Origin: Haloarcula ordinaria
GTDB taxonomy: Archaea; Halobacteriota; Halobacteria; Halobacteriales; Haloarculaceae
Direction of reading: 5' to 3'
Assembly: GCF_029338275.1 (NCBI RefSeq)
Contig: NZ_CP119789.1
Span: 2,232,001 to 2,296,000, forward strand
DNA length: 64,000 nucleotides
Shown here: positions 23,642 through 31,863 of the stretch, piece by piece
Position numbering within the stretch: position 1 is the stretch's first letter
Layout of the letters: the number at the start of each line of letters is the position of its first letter
Position numbers and translations under genes: made by a program
Notes under the pieces: model-generated
What the model saw: only the letters and a program-made list of their open reading frames with translations
What the model was told of the DNA's origin: nothing
Databases searched by the model: none

Positions 23642-24340
23642 TCAGCGCTGACTTTCGACCAGGGGCGTCGGCGGCGCGAGGTCGATGTCCATCCCGTGGC
23701 TGTAGTGGACCAGCGGTCGCTCGTCCGTCCGGGCCAGGCCGATAGTCTCCAGGAGCGCGCCGTCGACCGTCGCCTCGACGGGGGCGAGTCGCCAGGGGTC
23801 GTGCCCGACGCTCCCGGAGAGTCTCACGCCGAAGGCACCGGTCGTGAAGTACCGGTCCCGTTCGACGAGGAAGGCCGAGAGCGAATCCGGTGGTGCCGTC
23901 GTTCCTTCCCCAGCGGTGGGACTGTACTCGACATCCATCGCACGCCGTCCCTCGACATCGAGCGTCCGGCGAACAGCGCCGTCAGACTTCTCGTGGACTT
24001 CGAGCCGTCCCCGTCGATAGGGGAGTCTGAGCACGCGGGACGCCGTCTCCGTCGTGAACTGGTCGCCCGAGTACAGCGCGAGGAAGTAGACGCCGCGCTG
24101 GTCGTTCGGACCACGGACGTACGTCCGGACGTTGACCGCGGGGGCCGGGCTCGTGAGGTCGATGCCGAACGCCTCGACGCGTTCGACAGTGTGGGGGATG
24201 GCCGAGACCCAGGCGTCGCCGTCGATAGTCTCGACAGTGAGCCAGTCGGGTACGACCCGGGCGAGGGCATCGCGGCCGACCGGCCAGTGACAGAAACAGA
24301 TGTCGACGAGCGACGTCCGGAGTGGAGTGACCGAGACCAC
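23642..24340 (-). CDS. DUF2071 (YqjF-like) protein, copy 2
   Basis: The protein belongs to DUF2071, with the family segments DICFCHWPVGRDALARVVPDWLTVETIDGDAW near the N-terminus (seen here as CHWPVGRDAL, a plausible ligand-binding strand), VNVRTYVRGPNDQRGVYFL and SVGHDPWRLAPVE. A GTG at 24340 gives 232 residues; longer in-frame extension to 24526 overlaps the upstream gene and lacks similarity. It is a diverged paralogue of the gene directly upstream (45 bp apart), so the two are probably co-transcribed. Function unknown. Confidence 0.75.
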   Translation of the reverse strand: MVSVTPLRTSLVDICFCHWPVGRDALARVVPDWLTVETIDGDAWVSAIPHTVERVEAFGIDLTSPAPAVNVRTYVRGPNDQRGVYFLALYSGDQFTTETASRVLRLPYRRGRLEVHEKSDGAVRRTLDVEGRRAMDVEYSPTAGEGTTAPPDSLSAFLVERDRYFTTGAFGVRLSGSVGHDPWRLAPVEATVDGALLETIGLARTDERPLVHYSHGMDIDLAPPTPLVESQR

Positions 24341-24384
24341 ACAGTCGCTTGGGGCAGCGTGACAATCAGTGTAGCGCTCGCGGG

Positions 24385-25065
24385 CTACAGTTTGTGCAGT
24401 ACGCCGGCGGTCACGTCGATGCCGGAACTGTAGTGCACTATCGGCTCGCCCGCGGGGTACTCGAACCCGTTGACGTCGAACAGCTCGTTGCGGCGGACGT
24501 CCGCGGTGCCACCCTCCAGAGGCCACGGGTCGTGTGCGATATCGGCGTAGTAGACCGTCCCGTCGGTGCTCTCGGCGTAGAACCGGTACCGTTCGACGAG
24601 GAACTGCTCGAGGCTCTGTGGTGCGGGTGCCGAGGGGTCGTCGTCGCCGTGATACGTGACGTCGAACCGGGCGGTCGGGGCGTCGCCACCGGGCCGTTCG
24701 CTCCGGAACACGACGGTCCCGTCACGGGTTTCGACTGTCATCTCGGCCGGGTAGTATGGCAACATGAACAGCCGACGGGCGAGCCGAACGCTGAGCGCGT
24801 CGTCGGCGTCGAGGTTGTAGAAGTACACGCCCGGGTGCCCGTCGACACGGACGTAGGTCCGCAGATTCAACTCGTCGAACGAGCGCCCGACCGGGCTGCC
24901 ACGCGGCCTGATGTCGGCCATTCGGAACGGGACGACCCCGAGGTAGGCGTTCCCGTCGTACGTGTCCACGGTCAATGGTGGGGGGAGTGTCCGAGCGACG
25001 ACAGCCGGGTCGACCGGCCAGTGGAGGAAGCCGACGTCGCGCCAGCGCATCCGGAGAACGTTCAT
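24385..25065 (-). CDS. DUF2071 (YqjF-like) protein, copy 1
   Basis: The protein has 226 residues from the ATG at 25065 (MNVLRMRWRDVGFLHWPVD). It shows the same landmarks as its neighbour: FLHWPVDPAVVARTLPPPLT, a ELNLRTYVRVDGHPGVYFY segment and ADIAHDPWPLEGG. The closest part is the LHWPV and HDPW core shared with the downstream copy. The family is found in bacteria and archaea and is uncharacterised; an acetoacetate decarboxylase-like fold has been suggested for relatives. It diverges from the macro-domain gene with 95 bp between starts. Confidence 0.8.
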   Translation of the reverse strand: MNVLRMRWRDVGFLHWPVDPAVVARTLPPPLTVDTYDGNAYLGVVPFRMADIRPRGSPVGRSFDELNLRTYVRVDGHPGVYFYNLDADDALSVRLARRLFMLPYYPAEMTVETRDGTVVFRSERPGGDAPTARFDVTYHGDDDPSAPAPQSLEQFLVERYRFYAESTDGTVYYADIAHDPWPLEGGTADVRRNELFDVNGFEYPAGEPIVHYSSGIDVTAGVLHKL

Positions 25066-25160
25066 ACGTGCGCTTGGGCTTCCAGGACTTTCGTCCTGTC
25101 GTGAGACTTCGCCCCACACCCTCGGCAACCCTTTTGCGCCCGGCGGCCGACAGCCCTCGT

Positions 25161-25664
25161 ATGGAGTTCGAGGTCATCCAGGGCGACATCGCCGTCCAGT
25201 CGGCGGACGTACTGGTCAACGCCGCGAACACGAGCCTCCGGATGGGGTCCGGCGTCGCCGGCGCGCTCAAACGCGCAGCGGGCTCCGGCCTGAACGACGA
25301 GGCCGTCTCGAAGGGGCCGGTAGACCTCGGCGGCGTCGCGACGACGGACGCGTACGACCTCGACGCGACGTACGTGATTCACGCGGCGGCGATGCCGCCG
25401 GGTGGGTCCTCGACGGCCGAGAGTATCCGGGACGCGACGCGAAACGCGCTCGTCGAGGCCGACGAACTGGACTGTGAGTCGCTCGTACTCCCGGCTATCG
25501 GCTGTGGCATCGCGGGCTTCGACTTCGAGGAGGGTGTCCGCATCATCTGTGAGACCATCAGCGACTTCGACGCCACGAAACTCTCGGACGTCCGTCTCAT
25601 CGCGTACTCGGACGAGGACTACGAGCGCATCCGGCGCGTCGCAAGCGAGGTTCGCGACGCGTGA
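25161..25664 (+). CDS. macro-domain protein (ADP-ribose-binding)
   Basis: The 167-residue protein is a stand-alone macro domain. It shows the ADP-ribose-binding signature: FEVIQGDIAVQSADVLVNAAN at the N-terminus (aspartate and asparagine of the pocket), the GSGVAGALKRAAG loop, VIHAAAMPPGG and SLVLPAIGCGIAGF (phosphate loop). Such proteins remove ADP-ribose from proteins or hydrolyse its derivatives, and often work with sirtuins; a sirtuin gene lies 11 kb away. The following gene overlaps its stop codon by 4 bp, so the two are coupled. Confidence 0.93.
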   Translation: MEFEVIQGDIAVQSADVLVNAANTSLRMGSGVAGALKRAAGSGLNDEAVSKGPVDLGGVATTDAYDLDATYVIHAAAMPPGGSSTAESIRDATRNALVEADELDCESLVLPAIGCGIAGFDFEEGVRIICETISDFDATKLSDVRLIAYSDEDYERIRRVASEVRDA

Positions 25665-25933
25665 CGGACCAGTCGAGCGAGGAGACACGGCAGACCGGCG
25701 AGAGCGGGCGTGACGGTCCGGTCCGCTGTCCGGTCTGCGGGGCCGACTTCGAGTCGGTCTCGGTGCACGACGAGGGACTGATGGTCAACCTGCTCGACAA
25801 CGAGCGGTTCAGACGCGTCTGTTTCCAACCGGTCAGTGACGACGACGGGGCCCCGCTGGTACGGTTCTTCCATCACACCCACGAGCAGGCGGGGACGGCG
25901 TCCCCCGGCGAAGTCGGCGGGCGCGTGCCCTGA
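25661..25933 (+). CDS. small zinc-binding protein coupled to macro-domain gene
   Basis: The 90-residue protein begins at the GTG at 25661, whose GTGA overlaps the stop codon of the macro-domain gene. After a polar N-terminus it has PVRCPVCGADFESVSVHDEG, a CxxC knuckle, and later RVCFQPVSDDDG and FFHHTHEQ, which could supply the remaining Cys/His ligands for one zinc ion. I do not recognise a named family. Tight coupling suggests a partner of the macro-domain protein. It converges with the next gene after 6 bp. Confidence 0.7.
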   Translation: MTDQSSEETRQTGESGRDGPVRCPVCGADFESVSVHDEGLMVNLLDNERFRRVCFQPVSDDDGAPLVRFFHHTHEQAGTASPGEVGGRVP

Positions 25934-25939
25934 TTGTCG

Positions 25940-26233
25940 TCACGTCACCGTCAGCCGTCCGGCGCGCCACTCCCACAGGACTTCGAGCGAGAGCCAGACG
26001 AGGAGCCAGGCGGCCAGGAACGCGAACAGCAGCAGGGTCGAGGAGAGGTAGTGCAGGACGTCGCTGGCCGCCGCCAGGGTAGGGTACAGCATCGCGGTGC
26101 CAACGAGCGTGACGGTGAAGCCGACGAAGCCGGTGATGTAGTGCTCGACGGGGTCGACTGGCACGCCCTGTCTGCCGTCCGGACTACGCGTCGGCGCTGA
26201 CCTCGTCCGCTCGTCTGTCTGTGACGCGGTCAT
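25940..26233 (-). CDS. small two-helix membrane protein
   Basis: From the ATG at 26233 the protein has 97 residues. A charged N-terminal third (TASQTDERTRSAPTRS) is followed by two helices, about residues 35-55 (FVGFTVTLVGTAMLYPTLA) and 62-85 (LLLFAFLAAWLLVWLSLEV), and a short basic end. A TATA box (TATTATAT on the minus strand, 26271-26278) predicts a transcript start near 26247 and a short leader. No family or function is recognised. Confidence 0.65.
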   Translation of the reverse strand: MTASQTDERTRSAPTRSPDGRQGVPVDPVEHYITGFVGFTVTLVGTAMLYPTLAAASDVLHYLSSTLLLFAFLAAWLLVWLSLEVLWEWRAGRLTVT

Positions 26234-26270
26234 AGTTAACACACCACATGTAAACAGATGAGGCCGGCCT

Positions 26271-26278
26271 ATATAATA
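26271..26278 (-). promoter_or_regulatory. TATA box of the 26233 membrane protein gene
   Basis: TATTATAT on the minus strand is the clearest AT-rich element upstream of the gene starting at 26233 and is placed for a transcript with about 14 bases of leader. Confidence 0.55.
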
Positions 26279-26349
26279 GTTGACACCAGCCGGTCCTCGG
26301 GCCAACTGAGCCAAGATTCCCCACGCGCTATGGCTGTGGGTGTCGATAC

Positions 26350-26781
26350 TCAGCCGACGGGGTCCTTCAGGAGCCTCGTGATGGCTTCCGCGGCATCCTC
26401 GAAGGCCTCGACGTCCATCTCGTCCGTCGTCAGGAGGACGCCGACGCTGTCGCCGAGGATACGGATGACGTACCCGTCGTCGTGGATACGGACCGTGAAC
26501 TCGTAGGTCCCGATGCTCGAGGGGTCGTTGGGGACCGAGAGCACCGAGCGGATCGGTGCCTCGTCGAAGCCGATCCGCTCGAACTCGACGAGCCGTGATT
26601 TGACCTCCATCGCACCCTGTTCTGTCTCGTAGAGGTCCTTGCGGACGTACAGCAGGTCCATCTCGTGTTCACCGAAGTAGATGACGCTCCGAAGGGAATC
26701 ACCGAGCGTCGTCCGGGCGGCACTCACGACGCTGTCGGCGAACGGGGTGTCGATGCCAGTGCTGAACGGAACAGAGTACAT
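26350..26781 (-). CDS. conserved haloarchaeal protein of unknown function
   Basis: The 143-residue acidic protein starts MYSVPFSTGIDTPFADSV. It has alternating helix and strand character, with LRSVIYFGEHEMDLLYVRKDLY and TYEFTVRIHDDGYVIRILGD as the clearest beta segments and a helical C-terminus. This fits a family of small alpha/beta proteins known from haloarchaea only and without a role. The promoter carries an inverted repeat over its TATA element (26799-26819), so expression is probably regulated. Confidence 0.7.
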   Translation of the reverse strand: MYSVPFSTGIDTPFADSVVSAARTTLGDSLRSVIYFGEHEMDLLYVRKDLYETEQGAMEVKSRLVEFERIGFDEAPIRSVLSVPNDPSSIGTYEFTVRIHDDGYVIRILGDSVGVLLTTDEMDVEAFEDAAEAITRLLKDPVG

Positions 26782-26798
26782 GCCCTTGATAGGTAATT

Positions 26799-26819
26799 GT
26801 ACATAATAAAGTTATGTAC
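26799..26819 (-). promoter_or_regulatory. inverted repeat overlapping the TATA element
   Basis: GTACATAA, five bases, TTATGTAC form a perfect 8-bp inverted repeat ending 18 bp before the start codon at 26781. The TATA-like TTTATTATGT of the minus strand lies inside it, which puts the transcript start at about the ATG. A repressor bound here would occlude TBP. Confidence 0.55.
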
Positions 26820-26936
26820 CAGTATTTCTCTACAGGATAAGAAAATTCTCCGGTCAAACCGACTCATATGCGTTTTTCGCTTCAGCCGACCAACAGCGGT
26901 CCCTGCGCCACTCCGTGGCGATGTCGATAGCTGACC

Positions 26937-27914
26937 TCACTCGTGTCCGGACACTCTGACAGGTTCGTAGGGCGCTTCGAGCCACTCGACGTCGTCCGCC
27001 GCGAGGTCGATATCGAGGGCTTCGACGGCGGCTTCGAGGTGTTCGATACTCGTGGTGCCGACGATGGGGGCGTCGACCCAGTCTTTCTCCAGGACCCAGG
27101 CCAGGGCTATCTGAGCCATCGAGGCGTCGTACTCGTCGGCCAGCTCCTCGACGCGCTCGTTGACCTCGCGACCGGCGCCCTCGAAGTAGGGCTGTTCCCT
27201 CGCGTAATCGTCCCCCTCGCCCCGGGTGGTCGCCTCGACCGCCTCGTGTGGTCGGGTGAGATAGCCCCGGGCCAGGGGGCTCCACGGGAGGACGCCGATA
27301 TTCTCACGGTCACACAGTGGCAGCATCTCTCGTTCCTCCTCCCTATAGAGGAGGTTGTAGTGGTTCTGCATCGTCGCGAACCGTTCCAGCCCCGCCCGGT
27401 CGCTGGTCTGCAGCGACTCGGCGAACTGATGGGCCCACATCGACGACGCGCCGACGTATCTTGTCTGTCCACGACGCACCAGATCGTCGAGCGTCCGCAG
27501 CGTCTGCTCGATAGACGTCTCGTAGTCCCAGCGGTGAATCTGGTAGAGGTCCACCGTCTCCATTCCAAGCCGCTCGAGGGAGTTCGCACACTCCTGTTCG
27601 AGGGCCTTCCGCGAGAGGCCGCCGGAGTTCGGGTTGTCGTCGTCCATCTGGAAGAACCCCTTCGTGGCGACGACCTGTGCGTCCCGTTCGTAGTCCGCGA
27701 GGACGTTCCCGAGGACGCGCTCGGACTCGCCCAGCGAGTACATGTTGGCGGTGTCGAAGAAGTTGATACCGAGGTCGATGGCTCGCTCGATTATCTCCCG
27801 GCTCTCCGGTTCGTCGAGCACCCAGTCCCGCCAGTCGGAGGTCCCGAAGCTCATACAGCCCAGACAGATGCGGCTGACGTCCATGCCCGTCGAGCCGAGT
27901 GTAGTGTACTCCAT
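26937..27914 (-). CDS. aldo/keto reductase
   Basis: The 325-residue TIM-barrel protein is an NADPH-dependent aldo/keto reductase of the AKR11/YajO-like type. The catalytic set is visible: aspartate and tyrosine in INFFDTANMYSLGESE, lysine in VVATKGFFQ, histidine in DLYQIHRWDYETS. The C-terminal cofactor region reads WVDAPIVGTTSIEHLEAAVEAL. Substrates of this group are broad carbonyl compounds, so none is proposed. The gene stands alone, 42 bp upstream of the end of the ABC exporter cluster only in the downstream sense; the transporter genes lie upstream on the same strand and a shared transcript is possible. Confidence 0.9.
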   Translation of the reverse strand: MEYTTLGSTGMDVSRICLGCMSFGTSDWRDWVLDEPESREIIERAIDLGINFFDTANMYSLGESERVLGNVLADYERDAQVVATKGFFQMDDDNPNSGGLSRKALEQECANSLERLGMETVDLYQIHRWDYETSIEQTLRTLDDLVRRGQTRYVGASSMWAHQFAESLQTSDRAGLERFATMQNHYNLLYREEEREMLPLCDRENIGVLPWSPLARGYLTRPHEAVEATTRGEGDDYAREQPYFEGAGREVNERVEELADEYDASMAQIALAWVLEKDWVDAPIVGTTSIEHLEAAVEALDIDLAADDVEWLEAPYEPVRVSGHE

Positions 27915-27956
27915 ACCCCCGTCGGGGCCGCCGAGTACAAAAAGGTAGAACCCGGT

Positions 27957-29045
27957 TCAGAGGCCTTCGACGTCGACGGTGGCGACGTACCGACGGGCGG
28001 CCGCGTACGCCCCGACGGCGACGGCGACGGTGGCGAGCACGTGGCCGTAGGTGGCAAACGTAGCGCTATCGACGGCGAGTTTCGCTACCGTCGTCGCCGG
28101 GTGTTCGGGGAGCAAGACCGCAGCACCGAACACGACCAGCGTCACCACGGAGTACAACAGCTGTGCGGGTCGCCGGCGTTTCGTCGCCAGTCCCAACACG
28201 ACGCCGAAGGTGACCACGAGCAGCGCCACCGCCGTGACGAACACGATGAGCGTCCCCAGGTTCGCGACGGTGATACCGTTCGTCGACAGCAAGAGCACCC
28301 AGAGCACGGCCTGGACCGGCGCCAGGACGACCATCCCCAGCGCCTTGCCGTCGACGATGTCCAGGAGCGAGACCGGTGCCACGCGGAGCAGTTCCAGCGT
28401 CCCGCGCTCGATCTCCTCGGTGACAGTGTCGACGGCGACGGAGCCGCTGATGAACGGCGGCAGGAACAACAGGAGCGGAATCAGCACCGTGTAGGTGAAC
28501 CCGAAGTAGGGACTCGCACCGACGGTCTGTGGCAGCGGGGCCGGTGACCGGTCGAGCGACGCCGCTCGCTCGACGCGTTCCTGGCGCTCGAGTGCGTTGA
28601 GGACTCGCCGTACCTCGACGACGACGAGCGTCGAGCGGATGCTCCCCTCGGGAACCGTCGCGATGACGTCGACAGTCCGCCCACCGCCGTCGGGCGCCGA
28701 GACGTACTGGCCGACGAGGACAGCGTCGACTCGGCGGTCCTGGAACGCCTGTCTGGCTCTGTCGGGGTTCTCGTAGGCCACCGCGCTGGCCCCCTGCTGT
28801 TCCTCGGCGGCCTCGAGCAGTTCGGTCCTCGCGTCGCCAGTTACCGCCATCTCGACGTCCTGGGTGGCGACCGAGCCGGGGTCGTACAGCGAGGTCAGGC
28901 CGACCACGAGGAACGACGAGAACCCGGCGACGAACAGCTGGATGAGCAGCGCCAGCACGATGGTCTTCTCGCGAGACAGCGAGAGGACGTCCCGCTTCGC
29001 GACGACGAGCCGTGGGTCGCGCCACGGCGAGCGTCCGTCAGACAA
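27957..29045 (-). CDS. ABC-2 type transporter permease (NatB-like)
   Basis: The 362-residue protein has one N-terminal helix (TIVLALLIQLFVAGFSSFLVV), an extracytoplasmic domain of about 130 residues and then five helices, the layout of ABC-2 exporters of the NatB/YhaP type. The cytoplasmic start RDPRLVVAKRDVLSLSREKT is family-like. The TEEIERGTLELLRVAPVS segment between helices is the coupling region that touches the ATPase. Its start overlaps the end of the upstream permease-protease gene by 8 bp. With that protein and the ATPase it should form a heterodimeric exporter of unknown cargo. Confidence 0.85.
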   Translation of the reverse strand: MSDGRSPWRDPRLVVAKRDVLSLSREKTIVLALLIQLFVAGFSSFLVVGLTSLYDPGSVATQDVEMAVTGDARTELLEAAEEQQGASAVAYENPDRARQAFQDRRVDAVLVGQYVSAPDGGGRTVDVIATVPEGSIRSTLVVVEVRRVLNALERQERVERAASLDRSPAPLPQTVGASPYFGFTYTVLIPLLLFLPPFISGSVAVDTVTEEIERGTLELLRVAPVSLLDIVDGKALGMVVLAPVQAVLWVLLLSTNGITVANLGTLIVFVTAVALLVVTFGVVLGLATKRRRPAQLLYSVVTLVVFGAAVLLPEHPATTVAKLAVDSATFATYGHVLATVAVAVGAYAAARRYVATVDVEGL

Positions 29046-30900
29046 GGCTGGTCACCACCGTGAGGTTGTAGGCGAAGTGAACCACGACGGCCGCTCCGAG
29101 GCCGGCGACGTACCCCGTACGCCCGCGCGTCGCCCCAATGGCCGACAGCGCGGCCGTCACCGTGTGCAACACGAGCGGGGCCAGCAAGAACAGTAACGCC
29201 ACGAGCCACAACGGGACGCCGGCAGGGGGCGTCGCCCCCTGGAGCGCCGCCTCGCCGATGGGCAGACTCTCTAAGTTCGACAGCCGGGCGATGAGCAGCC
29301 CTTTCTCGGCGAGGAAGAATCCAAGTCCAGAGAGCACGCCCAGGCCGAGTGCGGACCGAATCGTCCGCTCGTACCGCGCGGCGTCGTACCCAGCGTAGAT
29401 GTGGAGGCTCTTCGCCACTTCCTCGACGACGGCGACGACGCCCAGGATGAGCAGGACGCCGAGCGTCTGGTTGGTGCCAAAGAGGTTCAGCGACACGGAG
29501 TCGAGGATGAAGAGGAACGCGATGGCGACGAGTTCCGCGACGACGACGAACGGCAGGAGGATGACGCTCATCTTCGCCGCGCTCCGCCGGGACTTGATGC
29601 GCCCCGAGAGCGCGTCTAACACCTTCAGCGGAATGGGGCGCTGGGTGAACATGTCCTCCTCGCGGTAGAGCCCCGCCCCGAGGCCGAACAGGACGAGCGC
29701 CGTCACCAGCGGTGGCAGCGTCGAGAAGGTGAACGCTGCGGGGCTGATGGCCTGGCCGGTGAGGTCCATCACGACCAGCGTCAACGGCGAGATGAGCGCG
29801 ATGGGCGTGATGTCCGTGAAGATAGCCGGGACGAACGCGTAGGAGGTCAGCGAGACGGTGATGGTGACCGTCACGAAGGTCAGTTCCTTGAACGACCGGG
29901 CGAACATCGCCCCGCAGAACGTCGCCGCGAGGAAGAGCATCGCGAGCGGGACCACAGCAAGGACGGAGATGGGACTCCCACCGGGGGCGAGCCCGCCGAA
30001 GCGAAGCGTCGCGGTGATGACCGTCGCGACCCCGAGGGCCCCGAGGAGATACGGGAGCGTCTTGCCCGCGATGATGTCGCCCCGGGATGCGGGGGTCACG
30101 AGCAGCAGTTCGCCTCGGCGGTTCAACCGCTCCGAGAGCATCGACGACCCGTAGGCCTGGATGACGAAGTTCATCGGGACGATGTAGAGGAAGGCGAGGA
30201 CCAGCGACTCGAACGGGAATGGTGGCGAGATGTCGGAGGGCGTGCCGCCGGTCACCCCACCGGTCAGCCGGGCACCCAGGCCGCTCAGGCTCGCTCCACC
30301 ACCGCCCGCGGTGCCGTCACCGGTACGTCCGCCGCTTCCGCCAGATGCTGCTCCATCACCGCTCCCGCCGTCGCTGCCGCCACTGCCACCGTCGCCCCCG
30401 CCGTCACTGCCGCCGTCGCTATCGTCACGCGGGTCGAACACGTCGGTGCCGGACTGTTCCCGGTAGACGACGGTCACCGAAACGGGGAACGCGGCCGTCT
30501 GGTTGTCGTCGCGGGCGAGCGTCCGGTCGTTGTACCGCTCCGTACTCGACCGGAACTCGTCGAGCGCGGCCCGTTCCTTGGGAGTCCGTGGGACACTCAA
30601 CAGACTGGGGCCACGGAAGAGAAGCTCCTGGTCCCGCCGCTCGACAGCCGCGGGGTCCGGCTCCTGGACGACGAACGTCCCGTCCTCGGCCGCGACGTCG
30701 TAGAACGGACTCGACTCGTCGACCCCGACGCGGTAGAGGCCGTCGTCGAGTGCCGCGCCGCCGCCGCTGACGGCGATGGCGGCGACGGCGCCCATCGCGA
30801 CGATGGAGAGCGCCATGATGGCGACGGTTCGTCTGTCGACGCCGCCGGCGTTCTTCGTCACCTCCCACTTCGCGACCCGCAGGAGCTTGTCCCACTCCAT
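29038..30900 (-). CDS. ABC-2 permease fused to a PrsW-like intramembrane protease
   Basis: The 620-residue protein has two parts. Residues 1-430 are an ABC-2 permease: a helix near 25-48, an extracytoplasmic region with a Gly/Ser/Asp-rich linker (about 165-205), then six helices with the coupling segment SERLNRRGELLLVTPASRGD. Residues 430-620 form a second membrane domain with VVAVVEEVAKSLHIY (EExxK), SGLGFFLAEKG, LVLHTVTAALSAIG and VVVHFAYNLTV, which match the glutamate and histidine motifs of PrsW-type intramembrane metalloproteases. The start directly abuts the ATPase stop. I infer an exporter that cleaves a membrane-bound substrate, but activity and cargo are unknown. Confidence 0.8.
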   Translation of the reverse strand: MEWDKLLRVAKWEVTKNAGGVDRRTVAIMALSIVAMGAVAAIAVSGGGAALDDGLYRVGVDESSPFYDVAAEDGTFVVQEPDPAAVERRDQELLFRGPSLLSVPRTPKERAALDEFRSSTERYNDRTLARDDNQTAAFPVSVTVVYREQSGTDVFDPRDDSDGGSDGGGDGGSGGSDGGSGDGAASGGSGGRTGDGTAGGGGASLSGLGARLTGGVTGGTPSDISPPFPFESLVLAFLYIVPMNFVIQAYGSSMLSERLNRRGELLLVTPASRGDIIAGKTLPYLLGALGVATVITATLRFGGLAPGGSPISVLAVVPLAMLFLAATFCGAMFARSFKELTFVTVTITVSLTSYAFVPAIFTDITPIALISPLTLVVMDLTGQAISPAAFTFSTLPPLVTALVLFGLGAGLYREEDMFTQRPIPLKVLDALSGRIKSRRSAAKMSVILLPFVVVAELVAIAFLFILDSVSLNLFGTNQTLGVLLILGVVAVVEEVAKSLHIYAGYDAARYERTIRSALGLGVLSGLGFFLAEKGLLIARLSNLESLPIGEAALQGATPPAGVPLWLVALLFLLAPLVLHTVTAALSAIGATRGRTGYVAGLGAAVVVHFAYNLTVVTSLV

Positions 30901-31803
30901 CTACGCCGCGTCCTCCTCGACGTACCGCGTGCCCCTGGTCCCCGCGTCGGCGACGTTGAGGAACACCTCTTCGAGGCTGGACTCCTCGGTCCGGATATCG
31001 ACCACTTCACCGCCCGCGGCCTGTGCCTGCTCGCGCGTCTCCTCGACGGCGTCCATGCTCTCGACGACCCGTTCGTAGTTGCCGTTGACCCGAACGGCGT
31101 CCGGGACGTCGACGGTGGTGTAGACGTGGTACCGGGTCTCGCCGTACTCCGCCTGGAGCTCGTCCAGGTCGCCGCGGGCGACGATTTCGCCCTCGTTCAT
31201 GATGGCGACACGGTCACAGATGGACTCGACGTGAAAGAGGTTGTGCGCGGAGAACACGATGGTCTTGCCCTCCTCGGCGAGTCGCTCCGTGAACTCGATG
31301 ACGTAGTTCGTCGTCAGCGGGTCCAGTCCCGACGCCGGTTCATCGTAGATGAGGACGTCGGGGTCGTTGATGAGCGAGCGGGCGATGGCGACCTTGCGTT
31401 TCATCCCCTTCGACATGTCGCCGAGCTTCCGGTCGCGGTGCTCCAGGTCGAGTTCGTCCAGCGTCTCGTGCATCCGCGCCTCGGCGACGTCCGGGTCGAC
31501 GTCGTAGAGGTCGGCGAAGAACTCCAGGTAGGAGATGGGCGTCATCTCCTCGTAGAGCGGTGATTCCTCGGGGAGAAAGCCGAGGCGGCGGCGCATCTCG
31601 GTCGTCTCGGTGTCGAGCCCCGCGATCGTCGCCTCGCCGCCCGTCGGGTCCAGCAGGCCGGCGAGCATCTTCAACGTGGTCGTCTTGCCGGCGCCGTTGG
31701 GGCCGATGATACCGAACACCTCGCCACGGTCGACCGAGAACGTACTGCCCTGTACGGCGACGAAGTCACCGTACTCCTTGCGAAGGTCACGGGCGTCAAT
31801 CAT
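30901..31803 (-). CDS. ABC transporter ATP-binding protein (NatA-like)
   Basis: The 300-residue ATPase powers the two permeases encoded just downstream. It has Walker A (IIGPNGAGKTTTLKMLAGLL), Q-loop (LGFLPEESPLYEEMT, with a glutamate where many have glutamine), the signature GDMSKGMKRKVAIARSL, Walker B (VLIYDEPASGLDPLT) and the switch histidine in IVFSAHNLFHVE. A C-terminal extension of about 70 residues follows, as in NatA-type exporters. A TATA-like element (GGTATAGG, minus strand, near 31833) predicts a transcript starting about at the ATG. It is first in a three-gene operon. Confidence 0.93.
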   Translation of the reverse strand: MIDARDLRKEYGDFVAVQGSTFSVDRGEVFGIIGPNGAGKTTTLKMLAGLLDPTGGEATIAGLDTETTEMRRRLGFLPEESPLYEEMTPISYLEFFADLYDVDPDVAEARMHETLDELDLEHRDRKLGDMSKGMKRKVAIARSLINDPDVLIYDEPASGLDPLTTNYVIEFTERLAEEGKTIVFSAHNLFHVESICDRVAIMNEGEIVARGDLDELQAEYGETRYHVYTTVDVPDAVRVNGNYERVVESMDAVEETREQAQAAGGEVVDIRTEESSLEEVFLNVADAGTRGTRYVEEDAA

Positions 31804-31863
31804 CTGCGCGGGGGTTGTGACGGCACGAACCTATACCTTGGCGCCGGCCTATTGATTCTGATA

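Noticed and set aside
30310..30425. Short GGX repeats in the exporter cluster
   Set aside because: They are the coding sequence of a Gly/Ser/Asp linker in the extracytoplasmic part of the permease, not an independent repeat element.
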